Below, in pieces: positions 48,212 through 56,718 of a stretch of 64,000 nucleotides of DNA. Position 1 is the stretch's first letter. Every line of letters begins with the position of its first letter. Position numbers and translations under genes: made by a program. The notes under the pieces are model-generated. The model worked only from the letters and a program-made list of their open reading frames with translations, made no database searches and was not told the DNA's origin. Where the stretch lies: the NCBI RefSeq assembly GCF_029522115.1, contig NZ_JAKWFK010000013.1:1-64000 (forward strand). The letters are read 5' to 3'. The stretch comes from Trinickia sp. Y13. Lineage in GTDB: Bacteria; Pseudomonadota; Gammaproteobacteria; Burkholderiales; Burkholderiaceae.

Positions 48212-50416
48212 TTACGGGTTGAGCGCCTGCGGCTCTTGCGTCCCGTCGATGCCGCCTTCGCCCTGAGTGCCACGTGGTGAATCCACCGACTCGCGCCTTC
48301 TCACGAATCGCTTCCAGCGCGAATCGAACGAGCGACCGTATGCCCAAATCGAGGCGGCTCCCACGATCGTCTCGAACGACCCGGCGATCGCATACAGCAC
48401 GGGCTGATGCAGAAACCACGGCCCCAACGCATAGCCGACGACCGGTGAGGACAACGTCCCGGCCATTAGACCGAGCCGTGCAGGGTTGACTCCAACGGCT
48501 TCTTTGACGCCCGCGACGAGCGAGTTTTGACGCATCGACAGCTTGCCTTCCTTGCCCAGCGCGCGCAGCAACTTTCGTTGATTGAAGCGCGACAGACGAG
48601 CGTGCACCGCCGTGCGCTCCTCTTGTGTGGCACCGCTCTTTTCGAGCGACTGGTCAACGATACGCAGCAGATCGCGTTTGGAGATCTTCGCCTGTTCGAC
48701 CTTGTCGAGCAGCGCACGCGTCTTCTCGTCGAGAACGAGATCCGGCGGCAGTTTGTTTTCGCGCTCGAGGCGCTTGTAGTTCTTCGCGAAATACTGAATC
48801 GACAGTACGGATGTGACGAACGATAGGAACACGGCGCTGGTGGAAAACATCGCGCCACCCGCGTGATCGCCGAGTTCTTTCACGACTTCGTCGATCGAGC
48901 CGGCCATCCCCAGCGAAAGCACCGCAGCGGGCCCCGCGATAGCCACTCGTTGAAGCAGCTCTTGATTGGAAACCCCCGCTTCTTTCAGCGCTGAGATCTC
49001 CGCGCTTTCGGCCGCGGCGTCGTCGCCGGCGGCCGCGATCGCCTTGGCGACGGGACCGAGATTCAGGCCTTTTTCAACGAGTTCGACGACAGGCGCCAAA
49101 ACCGCTAGCGACGTGATGATCGCCTTGGCGCCTTCGGAGGTTCGATTGGCATCGTCGAACGTCATTCTGCGGCGCGCGTATTCACGGCCGAAGAGTTCGT
49201 TCAACGCGTGATTGACCTGATCGACCCGAGCCTCGTTTCCGCCCGTAGGCGACACGACTGCCACCGACATCGCGCTTTCGGAAAAGTCTTTGATCAGGTC
49301 GATCGACTTTCGGACGTCGAGCGCATCCTCGAGTGCGTCATCGCTCTGACGTGTCGCGATCGCGCTGCGGAACGGGTCGTCCTTGAACTTGGTCAATGCA
49401 ACGCGCTTGCTCTTGGCGTTAGCCTCGCGAATCTTGGCAAGATCGTCGTCAGTGACCGTCGGCTCGACGCCGGCTTCGACAAAGTCTCTAAACCAAGTCG
49501 AAATGAAGTTGTGCTGAGAGCTGTTCGCGACGTGCCGCATCGCGTCCAGCACGGCATCCGGCGTCTTCGTGCTGCGAATGAACGTGAGCTTCGCGCCGTC
49601 TCGTTGTAGCCCATGCAGTATCGGCGCGAGTTCCGGGTGAAGTTCGACAAGTCGCTCGACTTCTCGAGGCGCCGCCTTGTTGATATCGAAGCTCTGCTGC
49701 TCGAAGTGCTCCTCGATGAAGGCAGCGGCTTCCGGACCGCTTTCGATATTCAACGCGCTCAGCATCTTTTGCCGCGCAGCCAGCATGGCCTGGGCATCCT
49801 GCGGCAACTGCGCTATCACGCCGGGCGGCCACTCGACCAAGTGCTCGGCGTCAAATTCGAGCGATGGCTCCCCCTGGACGCGCAGCTTCAGCGGCTGCAA
49901 CCAGCTCGGCCCGCCCTCGGCTGCGGGCGCGACGAAGACCGCGTTGCGCTGGGCGTTGCTTAGACCCTCGAACCAAGTCTCCATGGCGGCAGCCTGATGG
50001 TCGTCCGCGGCCTTTCCCTCTACACGCTGCTGAAGATGCTCCTCGACCTTGGCGATGCGCTGCCCTTCTGTTTTCAAGCCGGGAAGAGCCTTTCGAGTCG
50101 CCTCTATCACCCTGCGCGTCCTCGATGGTTGAGCGAAACCGACATGCCGCTTGATCGCTGCCGGACTGACGTTCACTTCCGCAGCCTCGGCGGCATCGAG
50201 CATTTCTACTGCGTAGGTGATGACGCTGTCGTCAGGGAGCTCTCCGATACCGCGCCGCTCGCCCCTCAACCCGTGTTTCCGCGGCGCGAGACCATCCACT
50301 CCCGCGGGGCCGGGTGATGGCTGGACGACGGTTGGTTTCTTTCGTTTCGCTGCATCGGAATTTCTGTTGCTGTCGTCGCCCGATGACGTTGGGCTAGAGG
50401 ATGACACTCTGACCAT
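48212..50416 (-). CDS. Candidate type III effector of unknown function (734 residues)
   Basis: No family is recognised. The first 55 residues are rich in Ser, Asn, Lys and Pro without hydrophobic core, as is usual for type III secretion signals (MVRVSSSSPTSSGDDSNRNS). Residues 60-450 look soluble and helical. The C-terminal part has hydrophobic stretches around 495-505, 522-542 and 648-694 (the last including PVVGYALGPWFLHQPVLYAI), so it may insert into a host membrane. It has GGGAG before ATG-50416. It is the first gene after the hrpII box at 50828-50852, with a long leader of about 370 bases, and is followed by the kinase-like gene. Codon use resembles its neighbours. Confidence 0.55.
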   Translation of the reverse strand: MVRVSSSSPTSSGDDSNRNSDAAKRKKPTVVQPSPGPAGVDGLAPRKHGLRGERRGIGELPDDSVITYAVEMLDAAEAAEVNVSPAAIKRHVGFAQPSRTRRVIEATRKALPGLKTEGQRIAKVEEHLQQRVEGKAADDHQAAAMETWFEGLSNAQRNAVFVAPAAEGGPSWLQPLKLRVQGEPSLEFDAEHLVEWPPGVIAQLPQDAQAMLAARQKMLSALNIESGPEAAAFIEEHFEQQSFDINKAAPREVERLVELHPELAPILHGLQRDGAKLTFIRSTKTPDAVLDAMRHVANSSQHNFISTWFRDFVEAGVEPTVTDDDLAKIREANAKSKRVALTKFKDDPFRSAIATRQSDDALEDALDVRKSIDLIKDFSESAMSVAVVSPTGGNEARVDQVNHALNELFGREYARRRMTFDDANRTSEGAKAIITSLAVLAPVVELVEKGLNLGPVAKAIAAAGDDAAAESAEISALKEAGVSNQELLQRVAIAGPAAVLSLGMAGSIDEVVKELGDHAGGAMFSTSAVFLSFVTSVLSIQYFAKNYKRLERENKLPPDLVLDEKTRALLDKVEQAKISKRDLLRIVDQSLEKSGATQEERTAVHARLSRFNQRKLLRALGKEGKLSMRQNSLVAGVKEAVGVNPARLGLMAGTLSSPVVGYALGPWFLHQPVLYAIAGSFETIVGAASIWAYGRSFDSRWKRFVRRRESVDSPRGTQGEGGIDGTQEPQALNP

Positions 50417-50790
50417 AAGACTGGCTCCCGTTGGGGGTTCATAGAGATTAGGGCCGCGCTGCTATGCACCGCGTTCCGGGTATTAGCGTGCCGGCTAAGA
50501 TGTCACGCCGACATGAGTCAGCAGCGCATCGCAGATGCGCGCGTCACCGCTATGTGTTCCATCGTTGATGCGAGCAGGATCGGCTGCATGGCCGATCTTC
50601 GCGGTCGCGACTAGAGCGCTCCGATTCGGACGCATCGATCGATGCTCGCGCGATTGCGTCCGGCGCATTGGCTAAGAGGGCCATGGGGCCCGGGGTACCA
50701 CGTTCCAAATCATCCCTCGGCTCACATCACTCGCCACATTGAAAGACGGCGGCCGTATCGGTGTGCGAGCCGGTGAAACGGATGCATGAA
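50417..50790 (-). other. Untranslated leader of about 370 bases before the 734-residue gene
   Basis: If transcription starts just after the TAGAGT box at 50791-50796, this whole stretch would be leader RNA. I find no ORF with a convincing ribosome site; the best is 21 codons from ATG-50787 without Shine-Dalgarno. It may be a deleted gene or a regulatory leader. Confidence 0.4.
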
Positions 50791-50852
50791 ACTCTACCGT
50801 CTGGGCGAGCGCGCCATCGCTTCGCATACGAAGCCGGCTTCACTCGAACGAA
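50791..50852 (-). promoter_or_regulatory. hrpII/PIP-type box with -10 element
   Basis: On the minus strand TTCGT-N15-TTCGT (50852 down to 50828, a perfect TTCG-N16-TTCG) is followed after 31 bases by TAGAGT (50796-50791), fitting YANNNT at the 30-32 spacing known for HrpX/HrpB promoters. It would drive the 734-residue and kinase-like genes. Confidence 0.75.
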
Positions 50853-50956
50853 GATCGCCGTATCGCGTCTCTGTCCGCGAATCGCTCACACACGCCGCCC
50901 AAGCGCCTGACACCCGCGAATGGCCATGGCACGCCATCCGGAGCGACAAAAAAGCG

Positions 50957-52228
50957 TCACCGAGGCTCAGTTTTGGCAAGCCATTTCTCATACACCCGCA
51001 GCGGTTCGATCTCGCGTTCGATCCGTTTGGCCATAACCTGCATCGCAAGACGATTGCGCACAGCAGCCAACGCCGGCCACATCGGATGCTCGAGAGACGC
51101 TGACAGGGTAGCCGCGTAGTTCTGATAGTAGGCCTCGCCGCCAAACGGCTGAGCCAGCACATTGCTTTTGGGCGCCGCGTGCAGAAAGTCCATCGTTATC
51201 CGCCGCCTTTCAGGCTCGGATTCTCGCGCAAGCATCCGCTCGAGCGTCGAAACGTCCGCATCGTGCGCATCGAGAAGTAATGCAAGCCGTGTGCGTTGCG
51301 GCCCGCTGAGCGATCGCGTGTCGATTTGCAATCGATGGTTAAAAGGAGCCGTTGCAACCACGGCATCCGGAAAACGCTGGGCGGCGCGCCATTCAGTCAG
51401 CGACAGCGGATGAGTGCGATCGCGAGCAAGGTCGATGACCATCGGCTCGATCTCGCCTCGAATCGGATGTCGGGTCATGACCGCTATCGCAAAGTGATTG
51501 CTGTATTGCGAATCGCCGCGTTGCGGGACCCCCCAACGCGAGCCGATAAGTACCCCGGGCCGGCCATCGTTCATAGGCGAGAACGCGAATTCGAATTGCC
51601 CAACCGTGAAGCCCGAAGCGCTTTCGTCGTCGTGCGCCCCTATCGCCGAGCCGCGTTGCAGTCGCTCGGCAAACGGAATATCGGTGAAACGCGATGGCGC
51701 AGACATGATCTCCCCCGTGGCATGCGCTCGTTCGAGGCCTTGTGGAGAAACGTCCGGCACGAACATGGCGGCCACGCGCAAAGCATCTTTCGGTATCCCG
51801 GCTTGCAGCAATTCGAGCGCCCAAAGCCGAGATTTTGCCCCGCATGCACTGACGATGCGGTCGGGCGTGCGAGCTCGTTGCGCCAGATAAGCCGTCATTT
51901 CGTGGGTTTGCGCGAAATCGACATAGGCACCCGCGTGGGCATCGCGTGCAAACCGAAAAGCGGGTGCCTCGTGCGCTTGCCGGCTCGACGCGAGCGCGAA
52001 TGCGTCCGGATCGGCCGCCGCCCCCGGCGGCCTGCCGCCGTCCACGCGAAGGCTCAGTAGAGCGTCAAGCCAAGGAGAACCGCACTTGGGCAGGGATTCG
52101 ACAAAGGCTGCTTGCGGGCCGGGCTGGACGGCTGCGGAATCTGAACCTGCGCGCAAGGAGTCGCGATTCGAGTCGATCGGGCCGGGATTGATCATAGGGA
52201 GTAATGTGGACGAATGGCCCGCACGCAT
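50957..52228 (-). CDS. Candidate type III effector resembling protein glutaminases (Cys-His-Asp)
   Basis: A 423-residue protein. After a disordered 45-residue N-terminus, three motifs have the order of the protein-glutaminase/transglutaminase-like fold: Cys129 at a helix start (VSACGAKSRLWALELLQ), His245 at a strand start (YSNHFAIAVM) and Asp266 (PMVIDLARDRTHPLSLTEW). In Chryseobacterium protein glutaminase the phrases are similar in kind: Cys helix, W-x-H-V-A strand, and VLDPSL. Such enzymes deamidate glutamine in target proteins; several bacterial toxins use this chemistry on host regulators. The Cys-His gap is longer than in the prototype, so extra elements sit between. It follows the coiled-coil gene by 86 bases and is the last of four genes under the PIP box at 55333. 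The ribosome site is weak; Met12 is an alternative start. Confidence 0.6.
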   Translation of the reverse strand: MRAGHSSTLLPMINPGPIDSNRDSLRAGSDSAAVQPGPQAAFVESLPKCGSPWLDALLSLRVDGGRPPGAAADPDAFALASSRQAHEAPAFRFARDAHAGAYVDFAQTHEMTAYLAQRARTPDRIVSACGAKSRLWALELLQAGIPKDALRVAAMFVPDVSPQGLERAHATGEIMSAPSRFTDIPFAERLQRGSAIGAHDDESASGFTVGQFEFAFSPMNDGRPGVLIGSRWGVPQRGDSQYSNHFAIAVMTRHPIRGEIEPMVIDLARDRTHPLSLTEWRAAQRFPDAVVATAPFNHRLQIDTRSLSGPQRTRLALLLDAHDADVSTLERMLARESEPERRRITMDFLHAAPKSNVLAQPFGGEAYYQNYAATLSASLEHPMWPALAAVRNRLAMQVMAKRIEREIEPLRVYEKWLAKTEPR

Positions 52229-52314
52229 GGCGGTGCCAGTGCGCAGGCCAATTCGATGCGAGTTCAGCGGTGAAGGGAGGACTTTCGGGACGATCGGACT
52301 ACGTCGGGCCGCTG

Positions 52315-53379
52315 CTAGGAACGCATCTCGTCGTTGATTGCGCCCAACATGCCGTTCAGATCCCCCAGCATGTCTTGCGCGAGCCGTGTCAGGGTTCGCG
52401 CCTGCTCCGCGGCAGGCGAGTCCGCCTCGCCGTCTACGACAAGCGAATTCGCCTCGAGCGCAGCTTTCACCGCCTCGTTCGTCAAGTGCGCCGCTGCCGA
52501 TGCATCCTGAAATGCAAGCACTCGCTTATGTAGACGCGACAGTTGCTCGTCCAAGACCTTGAAAGTCGTTTCGGCCCGCCTCTGCTCCGAGTACGCGACG
52601 TTTTCGGCTTCGTGAAGCCGGGACGCTTCGGGGTCTTCGCGCGACGTCACTCGATCTAGCGCGTCTTGCATCAATCGATCGAAGGGGTCGCGCCCGCCTA
52701 CCGCGCCAACGTCATAGTCCGCGAGCTCAGCCACGCCCGCGACGCTCGGCTCGCGCAACCATGTCGCCACGCGCGTGGCGAAGCCGTCGTCGATCGGGCC
52801 GACCTCTCCCGGAAAGCTGCCCCTCACTTCGTCGATCACCGCTTCGACATACCAATTCACCGCCCGCTCCTCGGCCTTCTTGGATACATCGATCGCCTGA
52901 GCCAGATCCCGGGCGGCAACACGCGCTTCTGATCGCGCCCGCATGTACGCGCTCCGAGTTTCGTGCAGCGTCGCGTCGACGGACTCGACAACGCGTGGCA
53001 AAGCCTGCGCGCTCTGTTGCAATGCGCGACGCTCATCCGCGATCGAACGCGGACCGGCGATCGGAATCGGCAACTCGCTTACGGCGGCCGGTTCGTTCGT
53101 TGTAACGCGTCGCGCAACATCCTCGGCATCAGCGCCCGGCGCGAGGGCAAAGCGCGATTCGTCCGAGCGCGCTTCATTCACGTCTTCGTTGCCGACGCGC
53201 GGCCCGCTTTTTCGCGAAACGCCCTCGCGCTTGTACTTTCTGAGGCCTTCCCAAAACGTCGCGCTGGATTGACGAAGCGGCGCCGAGTCGACCTTTGCGT
53301 CCTGCTCGCCGTTCGGGTCGATATTGAATGACTCAAATCCGCGCCAGCCCTTTCCTGCCGGGTCAATTCCTTCGTTCAT
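52315..53379 (-). CDS. Coiled-coil protein of unknown function in the P450 operon
   Basis: A 354-residue soluble protein with two helical, Ala/Glu/Arg-rich stretches (about 115-195 and 255-300 with heptad-like spacing) that predict coiled coils, and no signal peptide or known domain. I start at ATG-53379 (MNEGIDPAGK), with GGAA at eight bases; the frame could also start at a TTG at 53397 that overlaps the P450 stop. The gap to the P450 stop is only 14 bases. It could be an effector, a chaperone-like partner or a translocon-related protein. Nothing allows a choice. Confidence 0.5.
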   Translation of the reverse strand: MNEGIDPAGKGWRGFESFNIDPNGEQDAKVDSAPLRQSSATFWEGLRKYKREGVSRKSGPRVGNEDVNEARSDESRFALAPGADAEDVARRVTTNEPAAVSELPIPIAGPRSIADERRALQQSAQALPRVVESVDATLHETRSAYMRARSEARVAARDLAQAIDVSKKAEERAVNWYVEAVIDEVRGSFPGEVGPIDDGFATRVATWLREPSVAGVAELADYDVGAVGGRDPFDRLMQDALDRVTSREDPEASRLHEAENVAYSEQRRAETTFKVLDEQLSRLHKRVLAFQDASAAAHLTNEAVKAALEANSLVVDGEADSPAAEQARTLTRLAQDMLGDLNGMLGAINDEMRS

Positions 53380-53393
53380 GTATGGTTCCAAGG

Positions 53394-54632
53394 TCAATTG
53401 CTTCGATTTGAATGCATCAGCCAGAGATCTCGATAACCATGCACCCGCCCGTTTTGGCGGCGCACGCTCTTCTCTTCATCGATGACGAGTTCGGGCATGC
53501 GATCGACGAGCGCGCCCACGAGCACCTCGATTTGCATGATCGACAACATGCGGCCAATACAAGCGTGAGCTCCCATTCCAAACGTCAACGAGCGCCCCTC
53601 TTTTCGGTCCGGGTCGATTTCATGGGGAGACTCGAATTCGTGTGGGTCACGGTTCGCGGCCCCCAGCAACAACAAGATCTTGTCGCCGCCTCTAATTTGG
53701 CGGCCGCCGAGTTCGGTATCTCGAGCGGCATATCGGATGATCGCGTGGGCGGCAGTGTCATAGCGCATCAATTCACGTACCGTCGACCGGATCGAAGATC
53801 TGTCGGCACACCACCTTTGCCAAATGCTTCGGTCTTTGAGTGCATGCGCGACCACGTTGCCGATCGACACCGTCGTGGTGACGAAGCCCGTCACGAACAG
53901 AAAGAGAAAGTTGCCCACGATTTCCGAGCGGCTGATCTCCCCTTCTCGTTCGAGCCGCAAAAAGCGGCTAACCGGATGGTCCGGCGTCGCGTCCCGATCG
54001 ACGCCGTCGATATACGCTTCCAACATCTCGACGAAGTGCTGCGTGCCCTCCTCCAGATGCGCCCGTTCGGCATCGGTCAGGAACAGCGAACCCATCAATT
54101 GCATTGCCGGCGCGGACGCACGGAGCCAGACCAGCGATTGTTCCGGCGCGATCCCGAGCATCCGGCAAATCGTGCGAATCGGCAGCGATAGGGCTGCCTC
54201 CGCAAGATTGAATTGCGGCACATGCTCGAGCGGTGCGAGCAGGCGCGCCACTTCCCGAGCCACGAACGCTTGAAGATCGGCAACGGCTTCGGCGCAAAAC
54301 AGCGGCGCCATCAACCTGCGCAACCGCTCGTGCGACGCGGGACCTTGCAGCAGAATCATGTCCTTCAGGCACGCCGGGTGTTTCGAAGTCACTTGCGTGC
54401 GAAAGGCTTCGTCGGAATTTTGAAGGATTCTGACGATGACCTCGTGGGACGAAATCAGCCATACGCCGCTGGCGTCCCGATACACCGGTTCGGTCCTGCG
54501 TAAATGATCGTAGATCGGATAGGGATCGTTCGTGCCGCTTCCCAGGATCAACGGGACAATGCTGTCCATGGCCCAATCGGGCTCGCCGGATGTCGCGAGC
54601 GAATCGCGAACGTTGTTCGACGAAGGTTTCAT
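53394..54632 (-). CDS. Cytochrome P450 in a Hrp-type operon
   Basis: A 412-residue class I bacterial P450 (CYP107-like by general pattern). The heme loop FGMGAHACIGRML with the axial cysteine, the ExxR pair in RELMRYD, and the I-helix (FVTGFVTTTVSIGN, which keeps the Thr pair but not the usual acid) are visible. It should hydroxylate or otherwise oxidise a small molecule in the cytoplasm, with electrons from ferredoxins encoded elsewhere. The start is ATG-54632 (MKPSSNNVRD), not the long frame from 54896; ATG overlaps the stop of the acetyltransferase gene as ATGA. Linkage to an acetyltransferase suggests two successive tailoring steps. Confidence 0.88.
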   Translation of the reverse strand: MKPSSNNVRDSLATSGEPDWAMDSIVPLILGSGTNDPYPIYDHLRRTEPVYRDASGVWLISSHEVIVRILQNSDEAFRTQVTSKHPACLKDMILLQGPASHERLRRLMAPLFCAEAVADLQAFVAREVARLLAPLEHVPQFNLAEAALSLPIRTICRMLGIAPEQSLVWLRASAPAMQLMGSLFLTDAERAHLEEGTQHFVEMLEAYIDGVDRDATPDHPVSRFLRLEREGEISRSEIVGNFLFLFVTGFVTTTVSIGNVVAHALKDRSIWQRWCADRSSIRSTVRELMRYDTAAHAIIRYAARDTELGGRQIRGGDKILLLLGAANRDPHEFESPHEIDPDRKEGRSLTFGMGAHACIGRMLSIMQIEVLVGALVDRMPELVIDEEKSVRRQNGRVHGYRDLWLMHSNRSN

Positions 54633-55261
54633 TGAGCGTGAACCAGTGCGTCGAGGTCCAGGCTGCACAGCGCGGCCACATGCCGTGCAATCTTCTCGGG
54701 CGACCAATTCCACCATGCGATCGATCTCAGCGTGGCGATCGTTTCTTCGTCGAACCGATAGCGAAGCACGCGCGCCGGGTTGCCGCCCACGACCGCGTAA
54801 GGAGCAACGTCGGACGTGACCACGGCATTGGCGCCGATAATGGCTCCGTCGCCGACTTTCACGCCGGGCAAGAATGTCGCCCCGTTGCCGATCCAAACGT
54901 CGTTTCCTATCACCGTGTCGCCCTTGTTATGTAGCTTCGCTCCGGGAATGTCTCGAGGGTCTTGCGCAAACAAATGAAACGGAAAATTGCTGAACCAATC
55001 GAGACGATGATTGGCGCCGTTCATCAGAAACCTCACGCCTGCCGCGATCGAGCAGAAGCGGCCGATAATCAACTGGTCGCCGATCGATTCGAAGTGATAG
55101 AGCACATTTCGCTCAAAGGCATCCGCGCCGTTTCGGTCGGCGTAGTAAGTGAAATCACCAACCACGACGTTGGGGCGCGTGACCGCATTCTTTAAAAACG
55201 TCACCGATGGCAAGCCTGGGACCGGATGGCTATCGTCGGGATTCGGAATGACAAAGGGCAT
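54629..55261 (-). CDS. CatB/Vat-family hexapeptide-repeat acetyltransferase
   Basis: A 210-residue left-handed beta-helix O-acetyltransferase of the xenobiotic (chloramphenicol/streptogramin) type. Repeats run from about residue 60 to 150 (IIGRFCSIAAGVRFLMNGAN, then VIGNDVWIGNGATFLPGVKV), with the catalytic-type His in GANHRLDWFSNFPF and the closing VVGGNPARVLRYRF. Members acetylate antibiotics or other hydroxylated small molecules with acetyl-CoA. It is first in the operon with the P450, coiled-coil and glutaminase-like genes, 72 bases behind a perfect PIP box. A role in making or modifying a small molecule used with the host is inference; resistance is the alternative. Confidence 0.85.
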   Translation of the reverse strand: MPFVIPNPDDSHPVPGLPSVTFLKNAVTRPNVVVGDFTYYADRNGADAFERNVLYHFESIGDQLIIGRFCSIAAGVRFLMNGANHRLDWFSNFPFHLFAQDPRDIPGAKLHNKGDTVIGNDVWIGNGATFLPGVKVGDGAIIGANAVVTSDVAPYAVVGGNPARVLRYRFDEETIATLRSIAWWNWSPEKIARHVAALCSLDLDALVHAQ

Positions 55262-55295
55262 GAATCGAATCGCACAGTTCTCTTATCAGAGAGAT

Positions 55296-55357
55296 ATCAT
55301 GCGCGTCGATCGCGCATGATCATGCGGTTGCCGCGAAGCACACGCTGCCTCCGCGAA
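55296..55357 (-). promoter_or_regulatory. Perfect PIP box with -10 element (acetyltransferase-P450 operon)
   Basis: On the minus strand TTCGC-N15-TTCGC (55357 to 55333) is a complete plant-inducible-promoter box, followed after 31 bases by CATGAT (55301-55296), fitting YANNNT. The start codon lies 35 bases further on. This is the strongest Hrp-type promoter in the window. Confidence 0.85.
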
Positions 55358-55657
55358 GCAAGGTTCGTTTTCCGCCCTGTGCAGTCGCATAGAAAGCAGC
55401 TCGTATCGGCTACAGACGGGGCTGGATGCTCTTCGAGCACGTTCAGTTGACGTTCACCAAGCTGCGCGATACAACGCCAAGCCCAGCACCAGCTCCACTG
55501 TCCTACGCACGGTCGATCTTACTCGACCAGCCCAACGCGAACGCTTAGCTAGATCGCATGATGCTGATCGAACCTGCTAAAGCCGAAATTCGGCGCTAGC
55601 AGGTAGCGCAGCATCTGAGATTATCCGCCTCGGGTCGGCATCGATTCGGCCGTGCGA
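55358..55657. other. Gap between the PIP box and the 73-residue gene
   Basis: It holds a hairpin of CCTGCTA/TAGCAGG and GCCGAA/TTCGGC arms (55573-55603) 54 bases behind the end of the 73-residue gene, probably its transcript end although a U-tract is lacking. I see nothing else. Confidence 0.45.
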
Positions 55658-55879
55658 CTAGCTGCGGCGAAACCCGTTGTTGAACCTCGATCCTTTAAAC
55701 TGATCCTGGGCGGCTTCTTCCGCCTCCTTCTGCCCCGGCAGATCAGCGAGGTGCGCCGGAGTTTGCCGTGTCGTGGGGCTTGCGTCGGAGGAGGACGACG
55801 ACTGAGCGCCGCTCGAGTCCGAGGACGAAGAACTGCTTTTTCCCGTAACAGCAGAAGCAATACGACTAACGATTCCCAT
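55658..55879 (-). CDS. Small Ser-rich protein, candidate secreted type III protein
   Basis: A 73-residue protein, MGIVSRIASAVTGKSSSSSS at the start, then Ser/Ala/Gln-rich, then a charged C-terminus (GQKEAEEAAQDQFKGSRFNN). AAGGA lies seven bases before ATG-55879; the upstream part of the open frame is not part of it. Composition without hydrophobic core but with a short amphipathic N-terminus resembles small type III-secreted proteins. A one-mismatch hrp box (55977-56000) lies upstream. Unknown function. Confidence 0.45.
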   Translation of the reverse strand: MGIVSRIASAVTGKSSSSSSDSSGAQSSSSSDASPTTRQTPAHLADLPGQKEAEEAAQDQFKGSRFNNGFRRS

Positions 55880-55923
55880 ATAAATATCCTTAAGAGGAAT
55901 GGTTGATGGACGACACAAATCTT

Positions 55924-55959
55924 CGGCGAGGCCGGCCATCGAAACGGCCGGCCTCGCCG
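55924..55959. terminator. Strong hairpin closing the trehalase-effector unit
   Basis: A perfect 14-base stem (55924-55937 with 55946-55959) and an 8-base loop lie 113 bases behind the 189-residue gene. The run of T's is weak on both strands, so termination may be only partial. Confidence 0.6.
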
Positions 55960-55976
55960 AATTTCTATGATTTGGA

Positions 55977-56000
55977 TGAAGATGCGATGCTTAACTCGAA
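55977..56000 (-). promoter_or_regulatory. One-mismatch hrp box before the 73-residue gene
   Basis: On the minus strand TTCG-N16-TTCA has one mismatch to TTCG-N16-TTCG and lies 97 bases before ATG-55879. However, the terminator hairpin lies between it and the gene, which argues against its use. Confidence 0.25.
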
Positions 56001-56071
56001 CGCTCGCCGCCGATAGCCTAAAAATGCGGTTTCCGGTTCTATCTTTCCGGGATGCCGGTCATTCAGAATGA

Positions 56072-56641
56072 CTAACTCGCATCACGCTGCAGGAATTTGA
56101 AGTCCGGGAATGTTTCATTAAACGTCACGAAGCGGCCGTCACGCATCTGCTCCCGCAATTCGTCTTGCATGACCTGGCGTGCAAACGGCGTCATCGGCTC
56201 CCTGCCACGCCAGGAGTCGATAGAGGGACCCACCTCGATCCGCGGAGTGCGGCGGCCCGAGCCGCTATCGGCCACCCGAATCAGCGACACGATTTGATTG
56301 GACCGGTCGTCCAAGCGTGCTACGTAAATCACGCCACGGAAGTCGGGACCAAGCGTATGCAATTCGCTGTAGCGTTCCTGCAAAGCGGGCGCATAAACCG
56401 AGGCATCGGGTATACGCCCTTGCGGCGCAACGCACTGAGCAGCAGGACGCGCCCGGGACGCGAGCCGGGACTCCCGCGTTCTAACGGCACGATCAAGCAG
56501 CGATCGTAGAGGCCCGGTCACACGACCTTGCATATCGGCCGCACTCGCACCCCGCTCGCTTGCCCCCTTGCTCCGTTCCGCAACCCTTGCCGACAACCGC
56601 GCTGCAGCTCCCGACAGTCTAGCCTTAAGCATTAATCTCAT
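56072..56641 (-). CDS. Protein of unknown function downstream of the trehalase effector
   Basis: A 189-residue basic protein. The N-terminal 70 residues are Arg/Ala/Ser-rich and lack hydrophobicity; the rest (from about 80) has mixed strands and helices (DFRGVIYVARLDDRSNQIVS) and looks like a compact domain. AGGAG sits just before ATG-56641, with Met4 an alternative start. It is 77 bases behind the 1605-residue gene, on the same strand, with no promoter signal between. It could be an effector or a dedicated chaperone, although type III chaperones are usually acidic, which this is not. Confidence 0.5.
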   Translation of the reverse strand: MRLMLKARLSGAAARLSARVAERSKGASERGASAADMQGRVTGPLRSLLDRAVRTRESRLASRARPAAQCVAPQGRIPDASVYAPALQERYSELHTLGPDFRGVIYVARLDDRSNQIVSLIRVADSGSGRRTPRIEVGPSIDSWRGREPMTPFARQVMQDELREQMRDGRFVTFNETFPDFKFLQRDAS

Positions 56642-56718
56642 TCTCCTATTTCATGCTGCGCGCGTTACGCCAACTCAACCGGAACAACGACGCGCGTTTG
56701 CTCGAACGCTTGTGCCGA

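Noticed and set aside
53394-54896. 500-residue version of the P450
   Set aside because: The first 88 codons overlap the acetyltransferase gene out of frame and are Arg-rich; ATG-54632 with the ATGA overlap gives the normal P450 length.
55977-56000. One-mismatch hrp box as a confirmed promoter
   Set aside because: A strong hairpin lies between it and the 73-residue gene, and single-mismatch sites are expected by chance; it is kept only as a low-confidence site.
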